A stretch of 64,000 nt of DNA. Source: Pseudoneurospora amorphoporcata. Lineage: Eukaryota > Ascomycota > Sordariomycetes > Sordariales > Sordariaceae. Positions 47,558 to 59,081 of this stretch are shown here, piece by piece. Both the position numbers and the translations under genes were made by a program. The notes below the pieces were generated by a model. It was not told where the DNA came from, did not search any database, and saw only the letters and a list, made by a program, of their open reading frames with translations. Every line of letters begins with the position of its first letter. Within the stretch, counting starts at the first letter, position 1. Location of the stretch: assembly GCA_033297205.1 (NCBI GenBank), contig MU859068.1, positions 287,870-351,869 of the forward strand, read 5' to 3'.

Positions 47558-50359
47558 TAAAGACATGACCCCTCTGCGTGGAGATTCGGCTGGACCCGAG
47601 CCCCGCTCTCAACCTCGTCGCATTCAGGCCTAATCCACTTTTTCGCTCCTGGGCTGAATTCTTCGGGTACGAAAGAGAGCTCTCGGTCCCGAAACTTCTC
47701 ATCCAACAACCGGGGTCCCAGGAAGGTACGTCGTCGCGCTCCTGCATCATCTCGCTTCTTGGTTGTCTTCACTCTCTACCTCTACGCATTATCCACAGTG
47801 CCTGGATCGGTCATTACCAGTGCGAGCATTCAAGTTCAGTTGTTTCCAATCCTGAAGGCCTGACTATAGGCCTTCAAGCAGTCAGGGGAACCATACAGGT
47901 AATATGGTAATATTCCGTCGGCATGCTCGTCACGGCCATCAGAAAGCAGCAGCAGCAGCGGAGGCGGAAGCAGAGTGTCAGGGCAGAATGCAATCCATTG
48001 TTCAAAGGCGCACAAATGGCTGCGATATCCCGCTGCCAGCTCTCACTCACGCCTTACACAGACACACACACACACACACACCAAAAACAGAAAAGGGGCC
48101 AAGCACCTCGCTACCCCCAAAGGTGCGCAGTAGGGCTGGCTCCTGTCAACCCAATGAAGCCAGAGCTGAATGGCACGCAATCTGATTCGACAGCGCTTCC
48201 AAGTCCAACTGCAGTTACCATTTCCCATTCCGTCCCTTCACGCATCTTGCACGCACCGATGCACAGTCACCACAGTCACTGTCACAGTGGCAGCGAGTGG
48301 CAGTGACAGCTGAGGACTCTTGGGAGAAACAGTTTGGCCAGCTGCCTCCAGTTCAGTCCACCTTTGATCCAAAGGACACAAGTCGTTTGTATCAGGACGT
48401 ATCGGGCATCTAGACCGACATGGTATAGACGGATCCAGCAAGGCGTGTGCGGCCTAGGTAAGAAACCCGTTGTTGCGGCGGGGAAGGACAAAGAAATCAA
48501 GACAAAGTCCACGAACTGTGGAGAGGAGGAGAGGGGAGACCAAAGAGGCCACGAGACTGGACCCGGGACTGGGGGGAAGGGCAGTCTTAAGCTGGTGGAC
48601 ATTTATCGTCCACCACAAACAAGGCTTAGCAGTGCAGCCAGGCAGAGACGGCCTGGGACTAGGAGCGGTCAGGATGTGTGGACTTTAAGTGTCTGGACAG
48701 GATCTAACCTTTAACGAGCCATCATACCGGCCGGTATGCCTGTTGCTTGCTTGCCTCTCGCTCAGTTTCCTTTCCCTGGGGTTCGTTGGCTTGATTGCTA
48801 TTGCTTTCTGCTGCTGCTTCTGACTGCTTTTCATCGCCTTGCTCCTCTCGTCAGGGTTTGGTTCCAGTTTGCTTTGCATCTTTTTCTCTTCTCTTCGAGT
48901 CATTATCCTTTTTTTTCCCCCTTTGTCGTTCAACACTCAAAATCCACAGTTGAGCGGGATCCGTCGCCCAACATTCAGATCACTTTATCTTGTGTTGCGG
49001 GAAGCGCATCCAATCGCCCGCTTTCCTTTTTTGCAACTGAACTGAACCCCTCTGCTGGCCACGCTTTCTTCGCTTTGCCGGGTCTCCTTGCCTCAGCCCA
49101 GCATTCCGCGGATACCAACGCAAGGTAGGTGCTATTGACTTCTTCTTTTTCCCAGCGGTCGGGCACTTCGGGTGCTTCGAGGGCTCTTCTGGTCCCGAAC
49201 CTCCACTCCCTCCACTCTACTCTCCACTGGCACTCCCTCGACCAGCCTACCAGCAGCAGCCGGCCAGCATTTCGCTACCTCAGTCTGTCTCGGCAGATCA
49301 TCCATCTACTCCTCTAGAGATTCAACGCATCTCTAATTCGGGTGTGGCTTTTTCTGCGCCTGTCTTGCTGGCAGCAGCAGGCCACCGGCCTCCGGGTTCC
49401 ATATTCGGCCAAGGATCCAGACGGTCGGATACTGGATGCTGAAGATTGACATCGACCGGTGTCTGTCTGGATATTGGACCTTGGAGTTTGGACCCAAGAT
49501 CCAGTCGAGGTACCTTGATCTGCCTCGTCACATACAATCGGTACTTACCCTGGCCTTCGCTGCTACAACACCCATCGACCTTCGTCCATTGCGATAGATA
49601 CCTGGACATGCAGTGAATGACACTCTGCTTCTGCACACCTGACTGGCGGCACACACAACCGCGCACATATTGGCATACATACCTCACGCATACGGAAATC
49701 CTACATCCCCTCACATCTGGTTGTTAGACATCGACGGCTAAAGGTAGGTAGAAGGTACCCAACTACAACATCAACCCCCCCGGTTCCTCGAGCTCCCCAC
49801 GGCATCCCGTCCGCGAGTGGTGCGGTTTCAGCCACGGGGTCACCATCCGCCATCCGCATCCGCTGTCAGAACTGGACCAGAGGAGATCATAGGCCAGGGA
49901 AGCAGAATAAGCCGGGCGCAAGCTAACGGTATACTCAATACAGAAAGCAGAGAGCGGTACAAGTTCCCGTTCTGTAGTGGCTGTCCTGCGGCTCTGCACA
50001 CAAGCATCTATCTGTCTTCAAGCCCTGGGTGACCCCGGGAGCCAACCCCTGGCACGCCTACGCACGCCGTCAAGAGAGAAAACTGCAGAAACAAGTTGGC
50101 GGGAACTGTGAGTCTGTGGTGACGCCAGCAAAGTTACCTCACCCTGGGAAACAACGGCTACCTGTGGTTGGAGCTTGCTGGGCGTGACCTGGTAGTCCTG
50201 GCTCAGTAGAAAGCGCTCCCATACAACTTGGCCTGGACCACGGCTTGGCCAAGTCCCCGTCTCGGACCCGAGCGGCCCGTCTACATCCGACCAAGCTTCA
50301 CGCGAACCCCCCCGCAACAAGTCTTTACATAAGTCAAAGGTAGTCGACTGGTATCCAAC
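47558..50359. other. Upstream region of the Zn2Cys6 regulator
   Basis: No supported gene in 2.8 kb. Contains an (AC)n run at 48062-48081, C/T-rich leader-like DNA at 48740-49320 and a GGTAGGTAGAAGGTACC motif copy near 49744. Short plus-strand frames are not joined by convincing splice sites. Confidence 0.45.
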
Positions 50360-53241
50360 ATGGATTCGGAGCTTACGCCGCCGGACCAGCGGCATGACTA
50401 CCTTCACCAGCACCCGCAACCCCCGTTGCCGCCCTCGTCGTCGGAGCAGAGGCATTCCGTCGGCGTCCACTCCGTTCAGGCCGTCCCTGAACCCTCGGTG
50501 ATGAAGTTGACGCGAGGCCATTCATGCGTCCTTTGTCAGCAGCGCAAGGTCCGTTGCGACAAGCAGAAACCCTGTGCCAACTGCGTCAAGGCTGGCGTCG
50601 AGTGTCGCGTCGTCCCGCCCCAGCCGCCTAGGCGCCGCAAAAAGAAGCCCCATGAGCGGGACCTCATCGACCGCCTCAAGAAATATGAATCCCTTCTCTC
50701 GCAGCACGGCGTCAACTTCGAGCCCATTGCCCACGACCTCAGAACCTCGGATTCTGTCGACGATGTTGCCGACCTGGAGCAGGACCTTAGCGGGCTCAAG
50801 ACCTCCCCTTCGAGTGCCGCAGATCATGTCTCGCCTAGCGATCAGGGATATGACAAGTCAGTCCTTCCCACGTAATCCTTCGCTGCTGAAACCCCCCACA
50901 CCAAGCTAACTCTATGCCCTTGCTTCACTCAGGCAAAAGTGGTTCCCGTATAACAAGGAGGTAAGATTGGGTCGACCTACCACTCCATCCATACTCATCA
51001 CCTGGTTACCATTCCATATGCCGGCATTCTTCAGTATTGGACTTGCGTTCCTCGGCTTGCCCATGAGATCCCCTTCCATATCTTCTGTCGCTTCCTCTAA
51101 AACTTCACACTTGATGCAATGGCCACGGCCAGTTCTCTGTGCAAAATGTTAACCAAGTACCGTAGTTTCGAGTCATGGACGAGGATCTTGCGGATTCCTC
51201 CGATGAGGATTGTGAGGGGCCAACACTCCATCATGCATACGACACGATGTTCGATAACAACGATGGCTTCCCTTTCGTCGTCGGCGGATCTACAACCAGC
51301 GTGACCAACTCGCACCCGTCCTCGTTCCAGATATTCCAGCTATGGCAGACCTACATCACAAATGTCAACCCACTCTTGAAACTCAGCCATACTTCCTCTC
51401 TGCAGAAGCAAATCATAAGTGCTGGCGCAAAACCGGCAAATATTCCCAAGCCTTTGGAGGCTCTCATGTTCGCCATCTACTTCTCTGCTGTCACATCTAT
51501 GACTGCTGAAGAAGTACAGACCGAGTTTGGAGAAGACAGGACCATATTGCTGGCGAAATATCATGGCGCAACGCAGCAGGCTCTGGCCAATGCTGGCTTT
51601 ATGAGATCAAACGAGATTATGACCTTGCAAGCTTTCCTGTTGTATCTGGTAAGTTGTCGCCCAAACACGCAATAAGACGTGCTTAGCTGACACCACCTCT
51701 CCTAGCTCTGTGTCCGCCAATACGTTGACCCACGCTCATTGTTTTGCCTGATGGGCATCGCCGTCAGAATTGCGACCCGGATAGGTATTCACAAGGATGG
51801 ACAACAGTTTCGGTTACCTCCGTTCGAGGTGGAGCAACGAAGACGTCTATGGTGGCAGATTGTGATTTTGGACAAGCGTATAGCGGAGATAACTGGTTCG
51901 GCTATTACGGCGTTATCGAGCTGCGGCGGTGATTGCAGATTTCCGCTCAATATCAACGACTCGGATCTCAATCTTCATGGAAAGGACTTCCCGACTGAGT
52001 ACCCCGGCCCGACCGAAATGCTGTTCACCCTCACCCGGATCGAGTTAACGGTTGCCGCGGAGCCTAATGGACTTCGTGCTGTCGTGACTACACCTGGAGG
52101 GACTCGCGTCACTCAGCCGCGAGTGCATTTCAGCCCATCCCCGGCGTCACCAGATGTCGTTACCCACGTTGCAAACACTAACCTGCCGCGCGATTTGGAA
52201 AGTTTTTGCACGTACATGGAGAACGCTTACCTCAAGTATTGCGACCCCAAGGTACCTCTGCATTTCTTCACTCTCTTGATGACAAGGCAAGCGCTCTGCA
52301 AACTCCGAGTCATCGACTTCCTCTGTCGCGAAGCTACCCAGGGTGTCATGGACCACAATGAACGGGACGCGCTTTTTGAGCAGGCCGTTTTGATGGTTGA
52401 ATATGACAACATGTTGCAGGGCAATGAGGCTCTGAAAGGATTCAGGTGGTACACCATGCTCAACTTTCCGTTACCGGCCTACATTTTTCTTGTGCAGGAT
52501 CTGAGGACGCGCACGACTGGTGCACCCTGCGAGCGTGCCTGGACTCTGATGATCGAAAACTTGGAACGCCGTGGCTTGACATCTAACTTGCGCACACCGA
52601 TGCATATCGCTCTCGGCGGCTTCTTTGTTAAGGCCTGGGATGCCCACGAGGCGGCGCAGAACCAGCTAGGACGGCATCTGCAGACGCCGAAAATAGTGAC
52701 TCTGATGCGCAATACGGCAGCCAAGTTCAAACGACCAAACAGTCCTCCCCAAGCTGGTGGTGGTTCAGTTGGCGGTGTTGGTGGCGGCATGTCAATGTCG
52801 TCGGAACCACGACAGTCCGTTCCCAACTCGGCTACGCCGCCAGGAATGATCCCCGCGACATCAATACCTCCTGATATGGCGGGCATGGCGGGCCCTCGTG
52901 GGTTTTCTGGTGTTAACATGCAGACGGGCATGTACACCACACCCAAACCGATGCAGCAAACGCCACAGACGGATACGTCACCGCAGCAAATGGGCGCAGC
53001 CAACATGATGATGAGCGACTCGATGATGTTTGGGTCGCCAAACGGAGGTTTTGATAATACCGGAATGGGCCAGATGTTTGGGGCCGGACCGTCAGCGCCA
53101 ACGCCAGCGGGCTCGATGGATATGGATATTTCGCACATGGACTGGAATTATCTGGTGCAGTTGAGCTCTTTTGGAGGGTTCAATCCGAACTACTCGGCGC
53201 AGATGCAGTACCCCCATCAACCGGGTCCGGGGAATCAGTGA
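50360..53241 (+). CDS. Zn2Cys6 fungal transcription factor
   Basis: Exons 50360-50856, 50933-50960 (28 nt), 51166-51648 and 51706-53241; 2544 nt, 847 residues, in phase. A Gal4-type binuclear zinc cluster CVLCQQRKVRCDKQKPC...CANC...C lies at about residues 55-81 (spacing CX2CX6CX5CX2CX6C). It is followed by a basic linker PPRRRKKKP and a short coiled segment DLIDRLKKYESLL for dimerisation. A fungal_trans domain occupies about 260-600, including RIATRIGIHKDG and RRRLWWQIVILDKRIAE. The C-terminal ~200 residues are Met/Gly/Pro/Gln-rich and probably form an activation region. The 205-bp intron before 51166 is long, and its acceptor CCGTAG was chosen because the upstream frame is stopped. Targets unknown. 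Confidence 0.9.
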
Positions 53242-56234
53242 GGGAGATGGTGAGAGGTGTCGTGAGATGTTGTGTTTAGAAGAAGAGAGATACTTCTGAT
53301 ATACCCCCGGAATACGTTTGGTTGGATGTGGTTGAGGTCGTGTTGTTTGTTGTTATTTGTTGGCTGTCGAGTGTGGTTAGTTGGTTGAGATCTCCTCTCA
53401 AGAGTTGGAAGCAGAAAGGTAAAAGGAAGTTAACTATAGGGATATTTGTCTGATGAGGTTACGGAAGCTTGAGGAGACATTGTGTTTATGATGGACAACT
53501 GGAACTTACAAAGGGATGAATTAAAGGACAACAAGTGTGGAACAGTGGAAGAACCTTCCGAGTGATATATAACAACAACATCATACAAGTCTGGAACTGT
53601 ATGTATATCTAGGGTGATGAAGTGCTGTGTCCTGTCTGTGTAAGCTGTCTATGTGATGGTGGAGTGTATTTTCTGCAAGCCAGTTGGTCAGTCCAGTACC
53701 TCCAGTTGCTGTGTGCAGCTGTACTTACCATAGAAAGCTAAAGAGAGCAAGCGAGAATGCGTGGCAGTGTTGGTATGTAGCTGCATAGTTTGTATGTTTC
53801 TCGTTTTGGGTCGGGTCATTTATCGGCACTGTCGGTTTGTTGTCGGCAAGTCGTTTGGACGTTTGTACCAAAACCACTCTCGCCGGCGTCGTCTCATGTT
53901 CTCCTTGGCGTCATTACCTTTTCTGTACAAGTCTCTATATATTCAGGTCATATATTTGATGTCAAGGTTCCCGTGATAAAATTTTCATCCCTACCATCCT
54001 GCCACTACAATCTATCAGCCTGTAGCTAAAGTCGTGATATGTACCGAGTTCAACTTCTCGGGAAGTCCTATAAATTCTTTCCAACCCCTCAACGGGAAGA
54101 ATACGGGAAGCGGACGGGACGGAGAACCCGACATCCTCGGCAGATCGGTTTACGGTTTTTACCTTGGATTAGTTTGGGATAAAATCGAAGGCTAGGTAGA
54201 AAGAAACGGCACCCCTCGCCTGTTCGAACCACGCATTTTCACAAATTCATCTTGTGCGAATAGGTAGAACACGGTAATGCTCAAGTTCATGTCTTTTTGT
54301 ACAACACGGTCTTGAGGTATTGTTATCCTCCCATGTCACTCAAGAAAAACAAACCAGCATTCACTAGAATAGAGCCTGTGGTATTGATAATGGGCTCACC
54401 AGGCACGAACCAGGGGATAATAGAGAACGAGGCCGACAATAACTAACTCCCTTTCCCTTCATTTCATTCCCCGAGTGTACGTCACAGAAGAAATTTGGGT
54501 CAAATGTCGCCGCGGTTCTTTACTACTTCTATATAGACATCATAGCCTTTGGCAGGAATCAGGTGTTATTGCGAAGAAAGCTTTGATGGTGGTTGCTGTT
54601 AGTGTCAAGAAGCTTGCTAACAGTGTACTTGCTAACACTCACTAGCACTTGCATGTTATCAGAGTTCATGAAGAGTGGTCAGTCATCATGATGGATCTCT
54701 TAACACTTGCTTGGTCTTTGTACAACGACTAACTGTTCCACTCCTAGGCCTCAACTCAATTCCCCATCACCATATTTATCTCGTCTTGCTACTTACCATA
54801 CTGGATGGTTGCTGTTGGAGAGTGTCGGGGGGTTGCTGCGTGGGTGTATGAGTGTCTGAGGCGAATAGAATACCCTACCCCCCCTCTTACTATCTCGACC
54901 ATTTTTGGTCTCAAATTTGAAACAAGTATGTGTCTCGCTTGGTAGGTAAGCTAGGTAATCTGAATAAGGTATTTGTGCACATGAGTCTATGTTATTACTT
55001 CTTGGGCGGTCGGCGTCAGCGGTGAGCGAGTTGTTTGGGACCTGGTGCAATCTGAAGTGAACAATCGTATGGAAACACTTGCATTTTTTACCAACAAAGT
55101 GCGGTACAAGGTCTGAAGCTATCTAGCTATCTTTCATATCTGAGCGAGCAGAGTGCCAGGAAAGTGTTAAGCTACGATATGTCGAGACAAAGTATTGAGT
55201 GGCAGTAGTTACGTGACTGGACGCCTATACAGCAAGTTCCCCTTCCATATATTCATTTGCACCTCCTGTTGACTAACTACACCACAGTAGAATGCATTTT
55301 GAGGACGGAAAAGGCCATATCTATCTGTGACAACACTGTTAGATCAAGACAGATCCAAGCCATATAAGCTCTCAACTACAGAAGCAAAGGTAGTACAGCA
55401 AAGGTATCGTAAACTTTCGTTGAACATTTCGAAGATTCAAACGAGTGCCTCAGCTGCCTTGGCGAAGCGTTTATCACTAATTGCATGAGTAGCGTAGTAG
55501 GACTTAAAATGAAAAGCCGTTGATCCATCCATCCATCCGTTTGTCCATCCGTCCATCCATTGGTCATCATAAGAAGAAGAGAGGGGGGTTAAGAGAGATA
55601 GCGAGGGAAAAGAAAATTGAGAACAAAGTTCAAGAATTGGGCAGGAAAAAAAGGGGTGAAACGAGTCCTTCGATATACCCATCCAATGATTCTGACCAAG
55701 AATTCCAGTGATGTTGTTTGCGGTGTTGTGCATTCCCCTTTTTGATCATTTCATCTCTTTGTCTCCTCTTTCATGTGTCTTTCCTCGCACGGACAGCAGG
55801 CCAAAAAATAAGATAAAATAATAACCCCCAAGAACCAGCCAGCCAACCCATATCATGGAAACCAACCGCTGTGAACCCAACCTGACCCAGTTTCACAAAC
55901 CACCAACCAGTACGGGGATCCCAGGCTTGTTTGAAGCCGTCCCACGAAACCCAGTTTCCGGACCACGAAAGACAAAATATCCCCAAACGCCACGTTGATT
56001 ATATCACCAGCCGCCAGTCCCATTTTGTGAAGAAACGTAAAGGTAGGATAAAACTTTATATCGCAATCAGGCCAGACCTAACAGCGACCTGGCTGCTTCT
56101 TCCAAATGCCGGACTTCTCAGACTCAAATCTCAACCCAGAGAGAACACCCGAGTAAGAAGCCGCTAACAAAAAATACTTTGAAACATCCTCCACCATTAA
56201 TCCATACACGGGAAGACCCTAGTCTATATACTTT
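53242..56234. other. Convergent 3-kb spacer after the Zn2Cys6 gene
   Basis: No gene recognised. GCTAACA-type direct repeats lie at 54605-54640, and a tetranucleotide (TCCA/TCCG)n tract at 55524-55562. AT content is somewhat higher than in neighbouring genes, but there is no strong RIP-like skew. Confidence 0.5.
55524..55562. repeat. TCCA/TCCG tetranucleotide tract
   Basis: About ten units of TCCA, TCCG or close variants in 39 bases; a simple-sequence repeat with no gene. Confidence 0.8.
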
Positions 56235-59081
56235 TTACACAGAGCTGCTTGCAGTTGCCAAGGTCGAAGCGGTGGTGGTCGAGCCAGTCGTATCAGCCAC
56301 CTTCTCCGTAGTTTGAGAACCTGAGGCAGCTCCACCAATGTCGTCATTCGGCTCGTCCAAAGCAGGAATGGGCTTCAGAGAGGGCGCGCTAACCGATGGG
56401 CGAGCTGCCGCAGCCTTGTTCATCCTGCTTTTGGTGTAGTCACTCAAGCTCAACTTCTTCTTTACTGGGCTCGGGTTCGCAGTCAGACCGTTGACAGACG
56501 GCGGCCCGAAGGGACTTGGCAGGCCAGTAACGGAAAATGGTGACTGTGCCACCGAGGTCCCTGCAGAGAAAGGAGTGGTGGAGGTCGAGGCTAAAGAGGT
56601 TGAGCTTGGGAAGGACGGAACAGGTGGCAGCGGTACCCTCAGGTCCACGAGTTTGCTCTTTGGAACAGTGACGACGGAAGACTTCTCGGCTTTCGGTTGA
56701 CTCGCTGGCACGGCGGGCGCGTCAGGCATTTCGACATCACTAGTGGCGGCCTTCGCTGGTAGACTGGGTTCCGAAGTTTTATCCTGAACTAAACCAGGAA
56801 CTAGGGTTACAGTCTTGTTTCCCTTTGGGCTGTCCACCTCCATTGGGACGGGAGTAACCGCCTGGCTAAGCAAGTTTTGCTTGCGACGCTGCTCTTCACG
56901 CTGTTTTTCCAGCCATCGATGATGCTGCATGATGCGCTCAGTCACCGAAACTAACCTCCTCTTCGCCCGCGCCGGTGAGGGTACGGGATTGGCCTCGGTG
57001 TCGGGGGTTGTCTGAGTAGCAGCTTCGGCATATTTAGGGCGAGACGGCAAGCGGGCTGGCTGCGCAGGAACAGCAGGATGAGAAACGAAGGCGACAGATC
57101 CTTTCCTAGAAATGGTCTTCTTCGATTTAGTGACTCGAGAAGATTTCGCACTTGCTGCTGGGGATGTTGCTTTGCTGGTAGTTGCTGTTTCATCTTCGGC
57201 AAAGTGGCAGTGACGCTCATCGGGTCCATTTGTCGCATTTGTTGTCTGGGTTGCCCCGCTGCTTTTGCTAACTTTCTTGGAGGTAGTAGCCGCATCGGAA
57301 CCGCGTGCTTTCCGCTTTTTTGCGGGCTGTTGCTGTAGTTCTATCCGTCGGAAGGTCTCTTCGATCATGGAAACTTTCCGCTTGTCCCGATCGGTCGGCT
57401 CTGTTAATATCCCAAGAGTGTCGAATGAGCCCTGGCGAGCCGTGGGGGTAAGGTCTCGGCTTGGAGGCTTGCTCCGTGATGAACCAGACACTGACCGGCG
57501 ATCATTCTCGGGAATATCCTCGTGGCCTTCACTTGCTGCTCGACTGTCGGTTGCTGGTGCTGTGTCGGCGGTGGACGTACTCGATGTTTTGCTTTTTCGC
57601 TTCTTGGTCTTTGGTGGGTTTGCTGGCGCCTGAAATTTGCCCAAATGATTCCGATGGAACCGAGCAAATGCACATTCTGACCCAAGGTTGCACGCGCATC
57701 CTCCATATTCGGAGAGGATGCTATGCAGCCAACTTGTAAGTCCCTGATATTCCCCATCGTCAACAGAAGCCTCGACGTGGGCAGACGTGTCTTCGTCGGA
57801 GAGCCCCAAAACCCGGAGCATCCGTGATTTGTTCTCATTGGGGAACCGGAAGTCCCAGGGCAGTGTGATCTCTTCCCTAGCGGCGACCTGCCTGTTGGTT
57901 ACAAGCCAGAAGTGAAGCTCATAGCCGTCCGAAAGATAAGTTTCGAGCATGGCATTAGGCCTGCAGCTTCGTCGGATATAGCGAGCCTGGGAACCTTCTT
58001 TCCTGGTGTCGATGTAGATGGGGAGCATGGGATGGAAGAAGACATAAGGAAGCGGGGAGGTCAGCTCTTGGTACCGGTTATCGGCATCTGCGCAGTAACT
58101 GCTTTGAATACCGATCTGCCCATTCAGCTCCAGAAGAGGGACGTTATGAGCAATAGCCGATGGCGCTTTGAGGCATTTCCAGGAAGCGACGATGCCTTGA
58201 CCGAGGGTCTTGCGTGAAAGCTCAATATCCACCGGCCTTGTCAGCTGATCAATGTTTGGAGGTAGAGGTTGGAAGATGTCAGCGTAGGCCCAGCCCGTCT
58301 CTTTCTGGAGTTTGTTGTGGTCTCGTAGCCAAGCCGAGATGGCATTTGACACCTGGAGGCTAGCGAAGCTATTGGTGTGCACAATCTCGACACCTCGGTC
58401 GCTCGAGCCGGATAGCAGCGCAGGAGCATATGTATGTATCTCAAAGTCGGCTGGCAAATCAGGTGGCGTCGCCGCAGGACTAGGAGGGTGAGCGTGGTTG
58501 GACTTGGTGCTGCCGAATTGTGGGCTGCGTTTCGAAGCTTGTGAGCTAATCGATTGACTAGACTTGTGCGAGCTCTTCGATTTCTTCGGTGGAGGAGCGT
58601 GATTGTCTTGGGTGGTGACATGCTTTTCGGACTTGGAGTGCTGACCAGTCAATGGTAGGTCGCTCGGTTTTGGCTTCTTCTTGTGGTTCTTTGAGAGAGG
58701 ACGCTTGCTCTTCTTGTCTGTCATTCCTTCAGTGACACCTGCAGTAAGCTTGCGCCTCTGGTTCTCTTTGGCTCGCTCTCGATCCAAGGGCCTTGGCTTG
58801 CACTCGACACAGAGGTGTGCAAAGTCTGGATTGCGGAGAGCTTCCTCGGAGTTGTTGGGATAGTAGCATTCTATATGCTGCCACGTATCGCACCGGTCGC
58901 AGTAGATCGTGTTTCCGTCATCGTCGGGATATTTGCAGATACACCTGATGGTGTACGGCTCTTCCTCAGCATTCTCCTGCGTTCGTGTACCATCTTGGGC
59001 AGGGACGGCAGCAGCGACGGAGAATGGAGTCCGACTAGGAGGCGCGATTGGCGTCAGCAATGACGGCAGCTTGTCGGTCAT
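56235..59081 (-). CDS. PHD and SET domain protein, SET3 type
   Basis: Single open frame of 948 residues starting MTDKLPSLLTPIAPPSRTPF. A PHD finger lies at about residues 48-95 (CICKYPDDDGNTIYCDRCDTW ... HIECYYPNN ... LCVEC; C4HC3 order). A long Lys/Ser-rich segment separates it from a SET domain at about 270-430, which contains LELNGQIG, FFHPMLPIYIDTR, RRSCRPNAMLETY and EEITLPWDFRFP. A Cys-containing post-SET-like stretch (GGCACNLGSECAF) follows. The last ~450 residues are Ser/Thr/Pro/Lys-rich and disordered. Yeast Set3 is the scaffold of the SET3C deacetylase complex, with a SET domain thought to be inactive. The RRSCRPN segment here departs from the usual NHSC core, consistent with that. 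A short intron within the disordered tail cannot be excluded. Confidence 0.87.
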   Translation of the reverse strand: MTDKLPSLLTPIAPPSRTPFSVAAAVPAQDGTRTQENAEEEPYTIRCICKYPDDDGNTIYCDRCDTWQHIECYYPNNSEEALRNPDFAHLCVECKPRPLDRERAKENQRRKLTAGVTEGMTDKKSKRPLSKNHKKKPKPSDLPLTGQHSKSEKHVTTQDNHAPPPKKSKSSHKSSQSISSQASKRSPQFGSTKSNHAHPPSPAATPPDLPADFEIHTYAPALLSGSSDRGVEIVHTNSFASLQVSNAISAWLRDHNKLQKETGWAYADIFQPLPPNIDQLTRPVDIELSRKTLGQGIVASWKCLKAPSAIAHNVPLLELNGQIGIQSSYCADADNRYQELTSPLPYVFFHPMLPIYIDTRKEGSQARYIRRSCRPNAMLETYLSDGYELHFWLVTNRQVAAREEITLPWDFRFPNENKSRMLRVLGLSDEDTSAHVEASVDDGEYQGLTSWLHSILSEYGGCACNLGSECAFARFHRNHLGKFQAPANPPKTKKRKSKTSSTSTADTAPATDSRAASEGHEDIPENDRRSVSGSSRSKPPSRDLTPTARQGSFDTLGILTEPTDRDKRKVSMIEETFRRIELQQQPAKKRKARGSDAATTSKKVSKSSGATQTTNATNGPDERHCHFAEDETATTSKATSPAASAKSSRVTKSKKTISRKGSVAFVSHPAVPAQPARLPSRPKYAEAATQTTPDTEANPVPSPARAKRRLVSVTERIMQHHRWLEKQREEQRRKQNLLSQAVTPVPMEVDSPKGNKTVTLVPGLVQDKTSEPSLPAKAATSDVEMPDAPAVPASQPKAEKSSVVTVPKSKLVDLRVPLPPVPSFPSSTSLASTSTTPFSAGTSVAQSPFSVTGLPSPFGPPSVNGLTANPSPVKKKLSLSDYTKSRMNKAAAARPSVSAPSLKPIPALDEPNDDIGGAASGSQTTEKVADTTGSTTTASTLATASSSV

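Noticed and set aside
48062..48081. (AC)n tract considered as Z-DNA or a regulatory element
   Set aside because: Short ordinary microsatellite with no supporting context.
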